NCBI GenBank assembly: GCA_963821755.1 | Contig: CAWGEX010000003.1 | Location: 1,302,001-1,366,000 of the forward strand | Length of the DNA stretch: 64,000 nucleotides | Reading direction: 5' to 3' | Source of the DNA: Bog-473 sp963821755 | Lineage (GTDB): Bacteria > Actinomycetota > Acidimicrobiia > Acidimicrobiales > RAAP-2 | In this document: positions 41,212 to 51,201 of the stretch, one piece after another | Numbering within the stretch: the stretch's first letter is position 1 | Layout of the letters: each line of letters opens with the position of its first letter | Program-made: the position numbers and the translations under genes | Notes under the pieces: generated by a model | Seen by the model: the letters and a program-made list of their open reading frames with translations, nothing else | Database searches by the model: none | What the model was told of the DNA's origin: nothing

Positions 41212-42669
41212 GTGAGACGAGCCGATGCGATCGTTGTGGGCTCTGGTCCGAACGGCCTCGCCGCGGCGTTGACCATGGCTCGGGCCGGCCAGGTGGTCGA
41301 CGTCTTCGAGGGCGCCGAGACGGCGGGAGGAGGATGCCGCACCGACACGCTGACCTTGCCGGGCTTCCACCATGACGTCTGCTCCGCCGTCCACCCGCTC
41401 CTCAACGGCTCCCCCTTCTTCCAGCACTGCGACCTGGCGGCTCGAGGCGTCAGGCTCCTCACGCCGCATGTTGCCTTTGCCCATCCGCTCGACGGAGGCC
41501 GAGCGGCCGCCGCCGTGGGCGATGTCGAAGAGACGTCCGCTGCGCTCGGACGAGATGCCTCGGCCTACGTGCGAATGTTCTCGTCTCTGGTCCGCGACGC
41601 CGATCGGATCCTGCCGAACTTCTTGGCGCCCCTCCGGTCCATCCCGAGTAGCCCAGTCGCCACTGCTCGTTTCGGGCTCAAGGGGCTGACTCCGGCGCAG
41701 CGTTTGGCGGCCCGGTTCGAAACCGACGAGGGCAAGGCGATCGTGGCCGGAGCGGCTGCCCATGCCATGCTCCCTTTCACGGCGCCACTTTCCGGGGCGT
41801 TCGCCTTGCTGTTCACCATGCTGGCGCACTCGCTCGGCTGGCCCGTGGTCGAGGGAGGCAGCGCCCGCGTGATCGACGCGCTCACCTCTGAGCTCGAGTC
41901 CCTCGGGGGCCAGGTCATCACCGGAACGTGGATACGGGACTTGAACGACCTACCCCCGGCCCGGGCGACCATTCTCGATGTCACACCGCGCCAATTGTTG
42001 GGCATGGACAGTGATCGACTGCCGGCCCGGTACCGGCGGGGACTCGAGCGCTTCCGCTACGGCCCGGGTGTCTGCAAGGTCGACTGGGCCCTCGATGGAC
42101 CCGTTCCCTGGCAAGCCGATCGATGCCGTGAGGCGGTGACGCTGCATGTCGGGGGCACCTTCGCGGAGGTGGCGCGCAGCGAGGCGGATGTCTCGGCTGG
42201 TCGCCATGCCGATCAACCGTTCTGTCTGGTGACGCAGCCCTGCGTCATCGATCCCACCCGGGCACCGGAGGGTCGCCACACTCTTTGGGCCTACTGTCAC
42301 GTGCCCAACGGATCGGGCGTCGACATGAGGGAGAAGATCGAGTCTCAGATCGAGCGGTTCGCCCCCGGGTTTCGCGATCGCATTCTGGCCCACGTCACCA
42401 CCACCGCCGCGGACGCCGAGGTCCACAACCCGAGCTATGTCGGGGGTGACATCGGCGCCGGCGCGGCCACGCTGCGGCAAACGCTCTTCCGGCCCACCGC
42501 GCAGTGGAATCCCTATCGGACCGGGATCAAGGGTGTCTACCTCGGTTCGGCGTCCACGCCTCCGGGTGGAGGGGTGCATGGCATGTGCGGTGACGGTGCC
42601 GCCCGCACGGCATTGCACGACCTCGAGCGATCCTCGACTGGAATCTCCGCGACGCCTTCACCGCGTTGA
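41212..42669 (+). CDS. FAD-dependent oxidoreductase, phytoene-desaturase-like
   Basis: 485 residues. It starts DAIVVGSGPNGLAAALTMAR, the FAD-binding fingerprint of the CrtI/COG1233 family, followed by FEGAETAGGGCRT and, near the end, GVYLGSASTPPGGGVHGMCGDGAA, the family's conserved C-terminal flavin motif. COG1233 proteins include carotenoid desaturases and many actinobacterial members of unknown substrate; no carotenoid genes are nearby, so desaturase activity is not implied. GTG 41212 begins the core; an upstream ATG (41173) would add 13 residues. Codirectional with the cNMP-binding gene, 156 bases downstream. Confidence 0.87.
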   Translation: MRRADAIVVGSGPNGLAAALTMARAGQVVDVFEGAETAGGGCRTDTLTLPGFHHDVCSAVHPLLNGSPFFQHCDLAARGVRLLTPHVAFAHPLDGGRAAAAVGDVEETSAALGRDASAYVRMFSSLVRDADRILPNFLAPLRSIPSSPVATARFGLKGLTPAQRLAARFETDEGKAIVAGAAAHAMLPFTAPLSGAFALLFTMLAHSLGWPVVEGGSARVIDALTSELESLGGQVITGTWIRDLNDLPPARATILDVTPRQLLGMDSDRLPARYRRGLERFRYGPGVCKVDWALDGPVPWQADRCREAVTLHVGGTFAEVARSEADVSAGRHADQPFCLVTQPCVIDPTRAPEGRHTLWAYCHVPNGSGVDMREKIESQIERFAPGFRDRILAHVTTTAADAEVHNPSYVGGDIGAGAATLRQTLFRPTAQWNPYRTGIKGVYLGSASTPPGGGVHGMCGDGAARTALHDLERSSTGISATPSPR

Positions 42670-42843
42670 CCACGGCGCGACCGATGAAGCGAGTAGCACT
42701 ACCAACCCGTCAGATGTGTTGGCACTACCGTCGGCCGGGGTAGCTCCACCCTGTTCGAAGAGGTCGTGATCTGAGTGAATGGAGGCATGGACACTTCACT
42801 GCACTCTCTAGCTATTTCTGCACACCGTGAGGGCGAAGGCCGC

Positions 42844-43815
42844 ATGACCTTGACCAATCGGATCGCCCTTCTGGTGGCGGCGTTCGTTCTCGGACTGACG
42901 GGGATCGTGCTCGTGTCGCCGGCGGGAGCCGCCAGTACGAGCACGGGAACGGGAACGGTGATCTCGGAAGTGAACAGCCCCTATGGCAAGGTGCTCATGG
43001 TCGGGTCGGGCCAATTCGCGGGGTACACGCTCTACCAATTCAGCCGGAACACCCCGGCGGCGTGCTCCACGACGGTGGCAACGGTGGGGGGGATGCCGCT
43101 GTCGTGCGCGGGGCCCGAGACCGACAAGACCGCCGATTGGCCGGCCCTGACGACCGTCGGCAAGCCCGTCGCCGGGCCGGGCGTGAACAAGTCTCTGCTC
43201 GGTCTCGTCCACCGTACCGATATCTCCGGTGACCAAGTCACGTACGCCGGAAAGCTCCTCTACCTCTTCGACCAGGCACCCCACCAGTTCAGCGGCGTCA
43301 ACTTCATGGAGACAGTCGCCCCCCTGCCCCCGTGGCACGGGGTGTGGTACCTCGTCTCATCCACCAACGGTGCGCCCGTGGAGGGACCGATTGCGCTCTC
43401 GACCGAGGCACTCCCGAGCGGACAATCGGTGCTGGCCGCCGCCATGTTCCAGGGCATGGGAGGGACGCCGATCACGGTGTACACCTACAGTAAGGACACC
43501 AAGAACCACAGCACCTGCACCGGAACCTGCGCCCTTGACTGGCCACCAGTGCTGACCACGGCAGCCCCCCAAGCGACAGCGGGCCTGACCAAAAGCTCCA
43601 TGGGCACGATCACGCGGTCCGACGGCACCAAGCAGCTCAGCTTTGATGGGAAGCCTCTGTACCTCTACTCCAAAGAGGTGCCGCAGTTGAACCCGAGCAC
43701 CGGGAATCCTCTCAACCCGGCCACCATCGGTACCGGAAATGGACTGGCCGGACCAGCGCACTTCGGCGGTACCTTCTCGGTCGTCTCGGCACCGTCAGCG
43801 GCGCCCGCGGCCTGA
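42844..43815 (+). CDS. Secreted protein with two COG4315 repeats
   Basis: About 323 residues. Signal peptide (RIALLVAAFVLGLTGIVLVS then PAGAAS), followed by two copies of the 'secreted repeat' lipoprotein-15 unit, each with a YTLYQF/YTYSKD strand, a Cys pair (ACSTTVA...LSCAG; STCTGTCALDWPP) and a YAGKLLYLF or FDGKPLYLYS strand. The CxGxCAxxWPP motif is diagnostic of COG4315. The family is common in actinobacteria; its function is unknown, with a redox or haem-related role sometimes suggested. ATG 42844 follows GAAGG. The first repeat is longer and less regular than the second. Confidence 0.8.
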   Translation: MTLTNRIALLVAAFVLGLTGIVLVSPAGAASTSTGTGTVISEVNSPYGKVLMVGSGQFAGYTLYQFSRNTPAACSTTVATVGGMPLSCAGPETDKTADWPALTTVGKPVAGPGVNKSLLGLVHRTDISGDQVTYAGKLLYLFDQAPHQFSGVNFMETVAPLPPWHGVWYLVSSTNGAPVEGPIALSTEALPSGQSVLAAAMFQGMGGTPITVYTYSKDTKNHSTCTGTCALDWPPVLTTAAPQATAGLTKSSMGTITRSDGTKQLSFDGKPLYLYSKEVPQLNPSTGNPLNPATIGTGNGLAGPAHFGGTFSVVSAPSAAPAA

Positions 43816-43832
43816 CCGGCGGCCTGAACCAG

Positions 43833-44675
43833 CTACTGCCCCGGACCGGGGCCGGGTCCTGACCCCACCCCCAGCTTCTCCCGGAAGAAGGTGAGGGTCT
43901 GGTCGAGGGCGGCCCGGGTCGGTGTGCCTTCCCGGTCCTGGAGGTGCTCAGTCAGGACCGAGTGGGCCTGCTTGGGATGGCCGTGGGGATTGCCCGGCGC
44001 GGAGTCGATCTCCACGGCAATGAAGGCGTCCCCGAGCTCGCGCTTGAGGGTGGCGAATCGAGCCTCGAAGCAGAAGGGGTCATTGGAAAATCGCAATCCC
44101 AGAAGACAGGTGCCGGTCGACGTCCGCTCCTTCACCCGAGTCATGTCGGCGTCCGAGATCCCGACATCCGCCTTGAATTTTTTGGAGAGGGGAAATGGGA
44201 GTGAAGGCTGGCTCAGCACCGGAGCCAGGACGATGTCGTCGACCATCATGGCCAGCGCGAAGCCGCCGGTGAAACACATCCCCACAACGCCCACCCCGGG
44301 GCCACCGCACCGCTCGTGCTCGGACGCCGCCAGTTTGCGCAGCCAGACGGTGACCGGGCTGGTCCTCTTGAGGGCGAAGGCCGAGAATTCCCTCGAGACG
44401 CAGGCCGGGCCGATGGATTTGAATACGTAGGCCCCGGTGGCCGGGCGTCCCGGATCACCAAACAGGCTCGGCATCACGGCGGTGCATCCGGCCGCCACCA
44501 CCTTGCGCCCGAATTCAGCCACCAATGGTGTGATCCCCGGGATCTCACTGATCACGATGACGGCCGGCCCGTTCCCCATTCGGAAGACGTCGCGTCGCTT
44601 CCCTTCGGCCTCGAACGACTCCTTGGTGAAGCCCTCAAGGGCGGCAGTCCATGCCGTGACATCGCTCTTGGCCAT
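43833..44675 (-). CDS. Dienelactone hydrolase family protein
   Basis: 280 residues. The nucleophile elbow VVGMCFTGGFALAM has Cys as in true dienelactone hydrolases (about residue 139), with an upstream VIVISEIPGITP that supplies the family's conserved Glu, and a late HSVLTEHL containing a His candidate. The length is somewhat greater than classical 235-residue DLHs. Dienelactone hydrolases act in aromatic degradation, but this COG0412-like branch is wider. The ATG at 44675 is placed 6 bases after TACGGT on the minus strand without a ribosome site (leaderless). It is divergent from the thiolase-like gene across only 24 bases. Confidence 0.83.
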   Translation of the reverse strand: MAKSDVTAWTAALEGFTKESFEAEGKRRDVFRMGNGPAVIVISEIPGITPLVAEFGRKVVAAGCTAVMPSLFGDPGRPATGAYVFKSIGPACVSREFSAFALKRTSPVTVWLRKLAASEHERCGGPGVGVVGMCFTGGFALAMMVDDIVLAPVLSQPSLPFPLSKKFKADVGISDADMTRVKERTSTGTCLLGLRFSNDPFCFEARFATLKRELGDAFIAVEIDSAPGNPHGHPKQAHSVLTEHLQDREGTPTRAALDQTLTFFREKLGVGSGPGPGPGQ

Positions 44676-44699
44676 ATTCGGACCGTAGCATCGCCGGTC
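44676..44699. promoter_or_regulatory. 24-base bidirectional leaderless promoter
   Basis: The two start codons are separated by 24 bases. Minus-strand -10 TACGGT (complement of 44682-44687) and plus-strand -10 TAGCAT (44686-44691) overlap by two base pairs, placing the predicted transcription starts at or next to ATG 44675 and GTG 44700. No ribosome site fits in either direction. The -35 regions would lie inside the opposite coding sequence. Confidence 0.55.
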
Positions 44700-46172
44700 G
44701 TGCATACTCCGAGCCTCCGCGGCGACCCTCACGCCCCCGTCCTGGTCGGGGTGGGGACAGCGTCGTCCAGTGCTCCCGCCATTGACCTGATGACCCAAGC
44801 GAGCCGGGAGGCGGCCTCGAATGCCGGCGCTCCGTCCCTCCTGCGGGCCGTAAACCGAATCGCCGTCCCCCAAGGAAGCTGGTCGCTTTCGAATCCAGCC
44901 CGCCTGGTGGCCTCACGCATCGGGGCCGACAACGCCCGCACCTACCTCTGCCAGATCGGCGTCTCGCAACAAGAGGTCATCGACGATGCCCTCGACGCCA
45001 TCGCTTCCGGACAAGCCGACGTCGTACTGGTCGTCGGCGGTGAGGCTCGGGGCTTCGCCCGCCTCGGTGGTGTCGAGATCGATGACGATCCGGGAGACCC
45101 ACCCGATGTCACACTCACCCGCCCGCCCGATTTCATGGCCCCGATCGAAGCGGCCGCCGGCACCCTGTGGCCGGTGGTCCAGCAGTACGCCCTCATCGAA
45201 AATGCCCTGGCGGCCCACGAGCACCAGGAGCGAGCCGCACACACAGCCGACATCGCCCGACTCTGGGCTCGCTTCAACGCCGTGGCGCAGGGCAACGACC
45301 TCGCCGCCTTCCCCACTGCCCGCTCCGCGGGGGACATCGCCCGTCCGGACACCAAGAACCGGCCGTTGGCCTATCCCTACAACCGGTGGCACGCCAGCCA
45401 ATGGACCGTCGACCAGGCGGCCGCCATCCTGTTCTGCTCAACCGAGCGCGCCCGCGACGCCGGGGTCCCGACCGATCGGTGGGTCTTCCCCCACGTGGCC
45501 CTGCACGCCTCACATGCCATCACACTGACGGCCCGCCGGGACCTGTACGCCTGGCCGGCCATGGAGGTACTAGGGAGGGCTGCCGCGGCGCGTCTGGGTG
45601 CGCCACTGGCCGACCTGACGATCGCCGAGGTCTATTCGTGTTTTCCGGCCGCAGTGCGGGTGCAGCAACGCTCCCTCGGCCTTCATCGCGACGGCACGCC
45701 CACCGTCACCGGAGGGATGACCTTCGCTGGCGGCCCATTCAACAACTACGTCCTCCAATCGATGGCGACGGTCATCGGCCTGTTGCGGGCCCGGCCCGGC
45801 GAACAGGGGCTCGTGACGACGGTCTCGGGCATGTTGTCCAAACCGGGACTGGCCGTGTGGTCCGCCACTCCGTGGCCCAGCCATGACCGATACCTCACGG
45901 GCGACCTGGCCGAGGAGGCGAGCACGGCAACCGCCACCGTCCCCGTCGCCACCGTCAAATCCGCCCGGGGACCAGGCACCGTGGCTTCCTTCACCGTGAC
46001 CTACGACCCCGACGATCCGCTGCGCCCGGATCGGACGGTCGTGGTCGCCGAATTGGGCGACGGGAGCCAGACGGTTGCCGCCTGCGAGGATGAGACGCTC
46101 GCCCGCCACGCCCTGGGGGATTCACTGATCGGACAGACGGTCCACCTCGAAGGCGCCAAGTTCACCCCGTGA
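44700..46172 (+). CDS. Thiolase-superfamily protein (acetyl-CoA acetyltransferase-like)
   Basis: 490 residues from GTG 44700 (VHTPSLRGDPHAPVLVGVGT). The thiolase fold is indicated by DALDAIASGQADVVLVVGGEA, ENALAAHE and IAEVYSCFPAAVRVQQRSLG and by GGMTFAGGPFNNYVLQSMAT near the C-terminal half, typical of the actinobacterial long-chain 'acetyl-CoA acetyltransferase' branch (with a C-terminal OB-like extension). I cannot identify the usual nucleophilic Cys with confidence; many members of this branch lack it, so catalytic thiolysis is uncertain. Its stop overlaps the cydD start (GTGA), so it is translationally linked to cydDC, an unusual partner. Confidence 0.8.
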   Translation: MHTPSLRGDPHAPVLVGVGTASSSAPAIDLMTQASREAASNAGAPSLLRAVNRIAVPQGSWSLSNPARLVASRIGADNARTYLCQIGVSQQEVIDDALDAIASGQADVVLVVGGEARGFARLGGVEIDDDPGDPPDVTLTRPPDFMAPIEAAAGTLWPVVQQYALIENALAAHEHQERAAHTADIARLWARFNAVAQGNDLAAFPTARSAGDIARPDTKNRPLAYPYNRWHASQWTVDQAAAILFCSTERARDAGVPTDRWVFPHVALHASHAITLTARRDLYAWPAMEVLGRAAAARLGAPLADLTIAEVYSCFPAAVRVQQRSLGLHRDGTPTVTGGMTFAGGPFNNYVLQSMATVIGLLRARPGEQGLVTTVSGMLSKPGLAVWSATPWPSHDRYLTGDLAEEASTATATVPVATVKSARGPGTVASFTVTYDPDDPLRPDRTVVVAELGDGSQTVAACEDETLARHALGDSLIGQTVHLEGAKFTP

Positions 46173-47903
46173 CCACTTCAATGCCCACGACCACCTCCGC
46201 TCCACCTGGCCCCCGGTCCCGCCCCAGCCTCGTGCAGCCCGAACTGGCCGCCCGCGTCCCATCGGTGCGGCGGGCCAGCGTCGTCGCCCTGGTTATTGGC
46301 GCCCTGACCGCAGGCGCCATCATCGTGCAGGCCACGGCCATGGCCACCGCCATCGATCGATCACTCCTCCACCACGTCCCGTTGCGCGCCGTGCGACCCG
46401 ACCTCATCGCCGTCGTCCTGGCCGTGGTCGCTCGGGGGTTCCTGGCCTTCGTGGGAGAAGCGTCGGCCCATCGGACGGCCGAATCGGTGGCCCGCACCCT
46501 CCGCCGGCAGTTGCTGGATCACGCGCTCTCCCTCGGGCCCAGCTGGCTGGCCGGGGAGCGGCCCGGTGAGCTCTCGCTCACCGCGACCAGGGGGCTGCGC
46601 ACGCTCCACACCTACTTCGCCGCGCTACGTCCCCCAAGCCGCCATGGCGGCCGTGGTGCCGATCGTGCTCCTGGTCTGGGTGGCCACCCAGAATTGGCTC
46701 GCTCTGCTCGTTGTCGTGACGCTGGTCATCGCCGTGCCGATCACCATGATCTACTTCGGGCGGGAAGCGACCCGTCGCACCGAACGGCAGTGGCGCCGCC
46801 TGGGATCGCTGGCCGGGCGCTTCCTCCAGTTGATCGAAGGACTGCCGACCCTGCGCGCGTTCGGACGAGAGGGACACGGTCGACGCGAGGTGGCCGAATC
46901 GGCCGAGGGAGTGCGGGTGGCCACCATGCGCACCTTGCGCGTGGCCTTCCTCTCCGCGCTGGCCATGGACATGATCGCCGGATTCGGCGTCGGCTTCGTG
47001 GCCATGGTCCTGGGCCTCAAGTTGTTGTGGGGCGAGCTCAGCCTGCAGACCGCGATGGCCGTGCTCCTGGTCGCGCCGGAGATCTTCATCCCGCTGCGTC
47101 GGGCCGGCGCCGAATTCCATGCCAGCACCGAAGGTCAGGCCGCGGCGGCCCGGGTGCTCGAAGTACTCGACCTGCCGACACCATCCAGACCGACCGTGGC
47201 GTCGCAAGCGGCCGGCCCGGCGGGGGCCACCCGGGCGGTGACCCTGCGCATCGACCGGCTGCGCGTCGAGTACGACGGCCGCGCCACTCCCGCCGTCGAC
47301 GAGTTCTCGCTCCGGATACCGCCCGGTCACCGTGTCGCCCTGGTCGGGCCCTCGGGCGCCGGTAAATCGACTGTCGTGGGCGCGCTCCTCGGATTCATCG
47401 AACCCTCTTCCGGCACCATGTCGGCCGACGAGGTCACGTCCACCGACTGCCCTATCGCCGCGTGGCGGGCGCACTTCTCGTGGGTGCCGCAGCGACCGCA
47501 CCTCTTCACGGCCTCGATAGCCGAGAACCTGCGTCTCGGTGCACCCGAGGCCACCGATGAGGAGCTCCACGACGTGCTCGGCGCCGTGGGCCTCGACCAA
47601 TTGGTGGCCCATCTGCCCCACTCGCTGGCCACCGGTCTGGGTCACGACGGCCTCACGCTCAGCGCGGGCGAGCGCCAGCGGCTGGCCCTGGCGCGTGCCC
47701 TTCTCCGAGCCGCACCCATCCTCCTGCTCGATGAGCCCACCGCCTCACTCGATCCATCCACCGCCGCCCGGATGGCGCCCGCCATCGAACCGTTCCTGTC
47801 GGGGCGAACCGTGATCGTGGTGGCCCATGAGCCCGTGCTGCTCCCCCACTTCGATGCCGTCATTCAGCTCGACGGCGCCCACCCGACGGTGGCGGCCTCG
47901 TGA
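46169..47903 (+). CDS. cydD: Thiol reductant ABC exporter subunit CydD (one frameshift)
   Basis: An ABC half-transporter of about 578 residues. An N-terminal six-helix membrane domain begins RRASVVALVIGALTAGAIIV and HRTAESVARTLRRQLLDHAL; the ATPase domain has Walker A GPSGAGKST, a variant signature LSAGERQRLALARAL and Walker B LLLDEPTASLD. A single extra base near 46622 breaks the frame: removing one G gives HTYFARYVPQAAMAAVVP, exactly as in the family. CydDC exports cysteine and glutathione to the outside of the membrane and is needed for cytochrome bd assembly. It overlaps the thiolase-like gene (start) and cydC (end) by 4 bases each. No cydAB in the window. Confidence 0.86.
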
Positions 47904-49549
47904 AGCCCCTGCGGCGCGTGGCGCGCGCCCCGGGCACCCCGTACGGACGGCTCGCCCTGGCCGGACTGCTGGGCCTGGCGTCGGCCGCGGCCACCATCGG
48001 GCTCCTGGCCGGTTCCGGCTACGTCGTCGGGCGGGCCGCCCTCCACCCTGGACTCGGCGCGCTGGTCGGCATCCTGGCCGCGGTGGAGGTCCTGGCGTTC
48101 TTGCGAGGACCACTCCGCTACGCCGAGCGCCTGATCGGCCATGACGCCGCCTTGCGCACGCTGGCCCACTGGCGCGTCTGGCTGTACGACTGCCTCACCC
48201 CACGCGTCCCGGCGGCGTTGGTCGGTTGGCGGAGCGGTGACCTCTTGAGCCGGGCCATTGACGACGTCGACACCCTGCAGGACCTGTACCTCCGCACCAT
48301 GCTGCCCCTGGGGGTGGCCGCCGGCGCCGCCACGTTGGGTCTGGTCGTGGTCGGCCTGTCCCTACCGCTCGCCGCGCTCGCCCTCGGCATCCCGCTGCTG
48401 GTGGCGTGCACGGTCCCTCCGGCTCTGGTCTGGCACGCCGCGGCGGACGAGGAGGACACGGCGCTCGCAGGTGAGATCTCGGCGCACGTGGTCGATATCA
48501 TTCACGGCGCTCCCGATCTGCTGGCTTTCGGCGCCGACGCCACGGCGCTCGACCGGGTGGACGAGATGAGCCGGGAATCCGAAACCTTGGCTCGGCGCCG
48601 GAACAGAGCGGCTGCCCTGGCCTCCTTCACGACCCAGCTCTGCCTGGGCGCCGCCCTGACCGCCGTCCTGGCGGTGGCCGTGTCGGCCGTGCACAGCCAT
48701 CACCTCAACCCCGTGATGGTGGCGGTCCTTCCCCTGGCTGCGCTGGGCACGTTCGAACCCGTGCCCGGCATCACCTTGGCTGCCGCCCGAGCCCTGGCCG
48801 TACGGGCGGCCGCCCGTCGGCTCCTGGCTCTCGAAGCCGTTCCGATCCCGGTCAGCGATCCGGTGGTGGCCCGTCCACTGCCCGAGGGGGTCCCCGATCT
48901 GTCGTTTGCCCGGGCGTCTCTGCGCTATGCGCCCGAGCTGCCCCTGGCGCTCGACGAGGTCAGTGCGCGCGTCGCGCCCGGCGAGCGGCTGGCCGTCACC
49001 GGTTCGAGCGGAGCGGGCAAGTCCAGTCTGGTCAACGCGCTGTTGCGCTTCTGGCCGTTGGAGAGCGGCACCCTACGGCTGAGCGACATCCCGAGCGACG
49101 AGTTGACGCAGTCCGACGCCCGGTCGGCCTGCGCACTGGTCGACCAGCGGGCGCAGATGTTCGCCGGCACCCTGCGGTCCAACGTCACCCTGGGCCGGCC
49201 CGACGCCAGCGACGCCGAGATCGCAACCGTCCTGGACGCGGCCCAGCTCAGTGCCTGGGTGGCCGCACTCCCGGCCGGCTTGGAGACACCAGTCGGCGAG
49301 GACGGCGTCTCCATCTCCGGGGGCGAGCGCCGCCGGCTCGCCGTGGCCCGAGCGCTCCTCGCCGGTGGTCCGATACTCCTCCTCGATGAGCCGACCGCAG
49401 GTCTCGACACCCGGCAAGCCGATCAACTCACGGACGATGTGCTGGCTGCCGCGTCGGGGCGCAGCGTCCTGCTGATTACACACCGGGCAGCGGAGGCGGA
49501 CAAGTGCCAGCGCACCATCAGCATGGACGCGGGCCGGATCGTTGACTGA
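47900..49549 (+). CDS. cydC: Thiol reductant ABC exporter subunit CydC
   Basis: 549 residues. Membrane domain with LLGLASAAATIGLLAGSGYVVGRAA (the characteristic CydC start) and LRGPLRYAERLIGHDAALRTLA, then an ATPase domain with Walker A SSGAGKSS, VDQRAQMFAGTLRSNV, signature ISGGERRRLAVARALL and Walker B LLLDEPTAGLDTR. It forms a heterodimer with CydD in the cytoplasmic membrane. GTG 47900 overlaps the cydD TGA by 4 bases. The start and length are as expected. Confidence 0.9.
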   Translation: MKPLRRVARAPGTPYGRLALAGLLGLASAAATIGLLAGSGYVVGRAALHPGLGALVGILAAVEVLAFLRGPLRYAERLIGHDAALRTLAHWRVWLYDCLTPRVPAALVGWRSGDLLSRAIDDVDTLQDLYLRTMLPLGVAAGAATLGLVVVGLSLPLAALALGIPLLVACTVPPALVWHAAADEEDTALAGEISAHVVDIIHGAPDLLAFGADATALDRVDEMSRESETLARRRNRAAALASFTTQLCLGAALTAVLAVAVSAVHSHHLNPVMVAVLPLAALGTFEPVPGITLAAARALAVRAAARRLLALEAVPIPVSDPVVARPLPEGVPDLSFARASLRYAPELPLALDEVSARVAPGERLAVTGSSGAGKSSLVNALLRFWPLESGTLRLSDIPSDELTQSDARSACALVDQRAQMFAGTLRSNVTLGRPDASDAEIATVLDAAQLSAWVAALPAGLETPVGEDGVSISGGERRRLAVARALLAGGPILLLDEPTAGLDTRQADQLTDDVLAAASGRSVLLITHRAAEADKCQRTISMDAGRIVD

Positions 49550-49712
49550 TCCAGTGGACAACCCGCCACCACGTCCATGACCGCGTCGATCGCCTCATCA
49601 CGCGTCGGTCGGCTCGCGCCGCCTCGGAGCCGGCTGCGGCCTTCCGATCAGCGAAGGTCGATAGCCTCTGCCCGGTGAAGCAGGGGCGAATCGGCCGCAC
49701 CATCGATACGCG

Positions 49713-51165
49713 ATGAGAACCAGGCGGCGCGGCGTGCCGCGACTCACCCGTCTGGTGAAGGTCGGCCTGATGGCGGGAAGCTCGGTGATGGTCGTGATGA
49801 CCTACGCCGTTCCCATCGCCGCACGGGCCACGAACGCGGCGGGTCATCCTGGATCCTGGACCGTGTATCACGGTGATGCCGCCGGATCCGGCTCATCGGG
49901 AGTGGTCGGCGCCGTCGACACCTCCGCCGCCGCGTGGACATCGCCCGTGCTCGATGGACAGCTCTACGGCGAACCTCTCGTGTCATCAGGTGACGTCTTC
50001 GTGGCGACCCAGAATGACACGGTCTATGCGCTGTCGACGTCCACCGGCCGTGTGATCTGGTCGACCCACGTCGCCCCTCCCGTGCCCGCGTCGGCCCTTG
50101 CCTGCGGTGACATTTCGCCCACCGTCGGGATCACGGGGACGCCGGTGATCGACCAATCGAGGAACGAGCTCTTCGTCGTGGCCGACGAGCTGGCGAACGG
50201 ACACCCGGTGCACAAGCTGGTCGGTCTCAACGTGAGCTCGGGTGCCATCGAGTTGGCCGAGAACGTCGATCCACCCGGCGCCGACGCGGCGGCGTTGCTG
50301 CAACGCACGGGATTGACGCTCGATGCCCATCAGGTGGTGTTCGCCATGGGCGGCAATTTCGGCGACTGCGGCTCGTACCGGGGCACCGTGGTCGCCGTCA
50401 AGGAATCCGGGGCGACGCCGACGTACTTCACCGTCGACGCGGCAGCCGGTGAAAGCCAGGGCGCAATCTGGATGGGGGGAGCGGCACCGGCGGTCGACCG
50501 CAAGGGCAATATCTGGGTCAGTGCCGGGAACGGTTCGGTCCACTCGGCCGGCCAACCCTACGACGACAGTGATTCGGTCCTGGAGCTCTCGCCCTCCCTC
50601 CGACTCGTGCAGTTCTTCGCTCCGACCACGTGGGCTCAGGACAATGCCCAAGACCAGGACCTGTCCACCGCGCCGGTGTTGTTGGCCGACGGTCAGGTGC
50701 TCGTGACCGGAAAGTCGCCGCGTGCTCTATCTGCTGAACGGCGCCCACCTGGGTGGCATCGGGGGCCAGGAGGCCAGCCTCGGGTCGCCGTGCGGCGAAG
50801 ACATCGACGGAGGGAGTGCCGTGGTGGGCGATGTGGTCTACCTGCCGTGCCTGAGTGGTACCGAAGCCGTGCAGGTCACGGCCGACCGAGCGGCGCTCCG
50901 GATCCTGTGGAGCTCACCGCAGGGGGGCGGCCCACCCATCGCCGCCGCCGGTCTGATCTGGACCATCGGGCAGAACGGCAGGCTCTACGGCCTTGACCGC
51001 GCTTCGGGTGCGGTGCGCCAGCAGGCCTCGATCGGCGCGCCAGCCAATCACTTTCCGACACCGAGCGTCGGCGCCGGGCTGCTGCTGGCTCCCGCCTCGA
51101 ATCGCGTGGTTGCGTTCCATGCCCCGAGCCCGACCCGTACCCCTCGCTCGGGGGGCCGAACCTGA
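49713..51165 (+). CDS. Secreted PQQ-like beta-propeller protein (one frameshift)
   Basis: About 483 residues. Signal peptide (LVKVGLMAGSSVMVVMTYAV then PIAARA) and a propeller homologous to that at 1549-3601, with the same landmarks: LDGQLYGEPLVSSGDVFVAT, QNDTVYALSTSTGRVIWSTH, GITGTPVIDQ and ESQGAIWMGGAAPAVD. One extra base near 50713 throws the reading frame; deleting it gives VTGKSPVLYLLNGAHLGG, which aligns with GKSTTAYVLNQSSLGG of the paralog. Unlike that paralog it has no Ig-like tail and ends in a short basic segment. Possibly a binding or structural secreted protein. The frameshift is probably a sequencing artefact. Confidence 0.75.
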
Positions 51166-51201
51166 CCAGGGGCCATGGGGCGGTCCAACCTCGGTCTGGC
51201 G

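Noticed and set aside
40360..41829. Minus-strand open frame of 489 codons
   Set aside because: Antisense to the cNMP-binding and FAD oxidoreductase genes, both of which have clear motifs.
41212..42669. Calling the FAD oxidoreductase a carotenoid desaturase (crtI)
   Set aside because: The fold motif is shared by many COG1233 proteins and no other carotenoid gene is present in the window.
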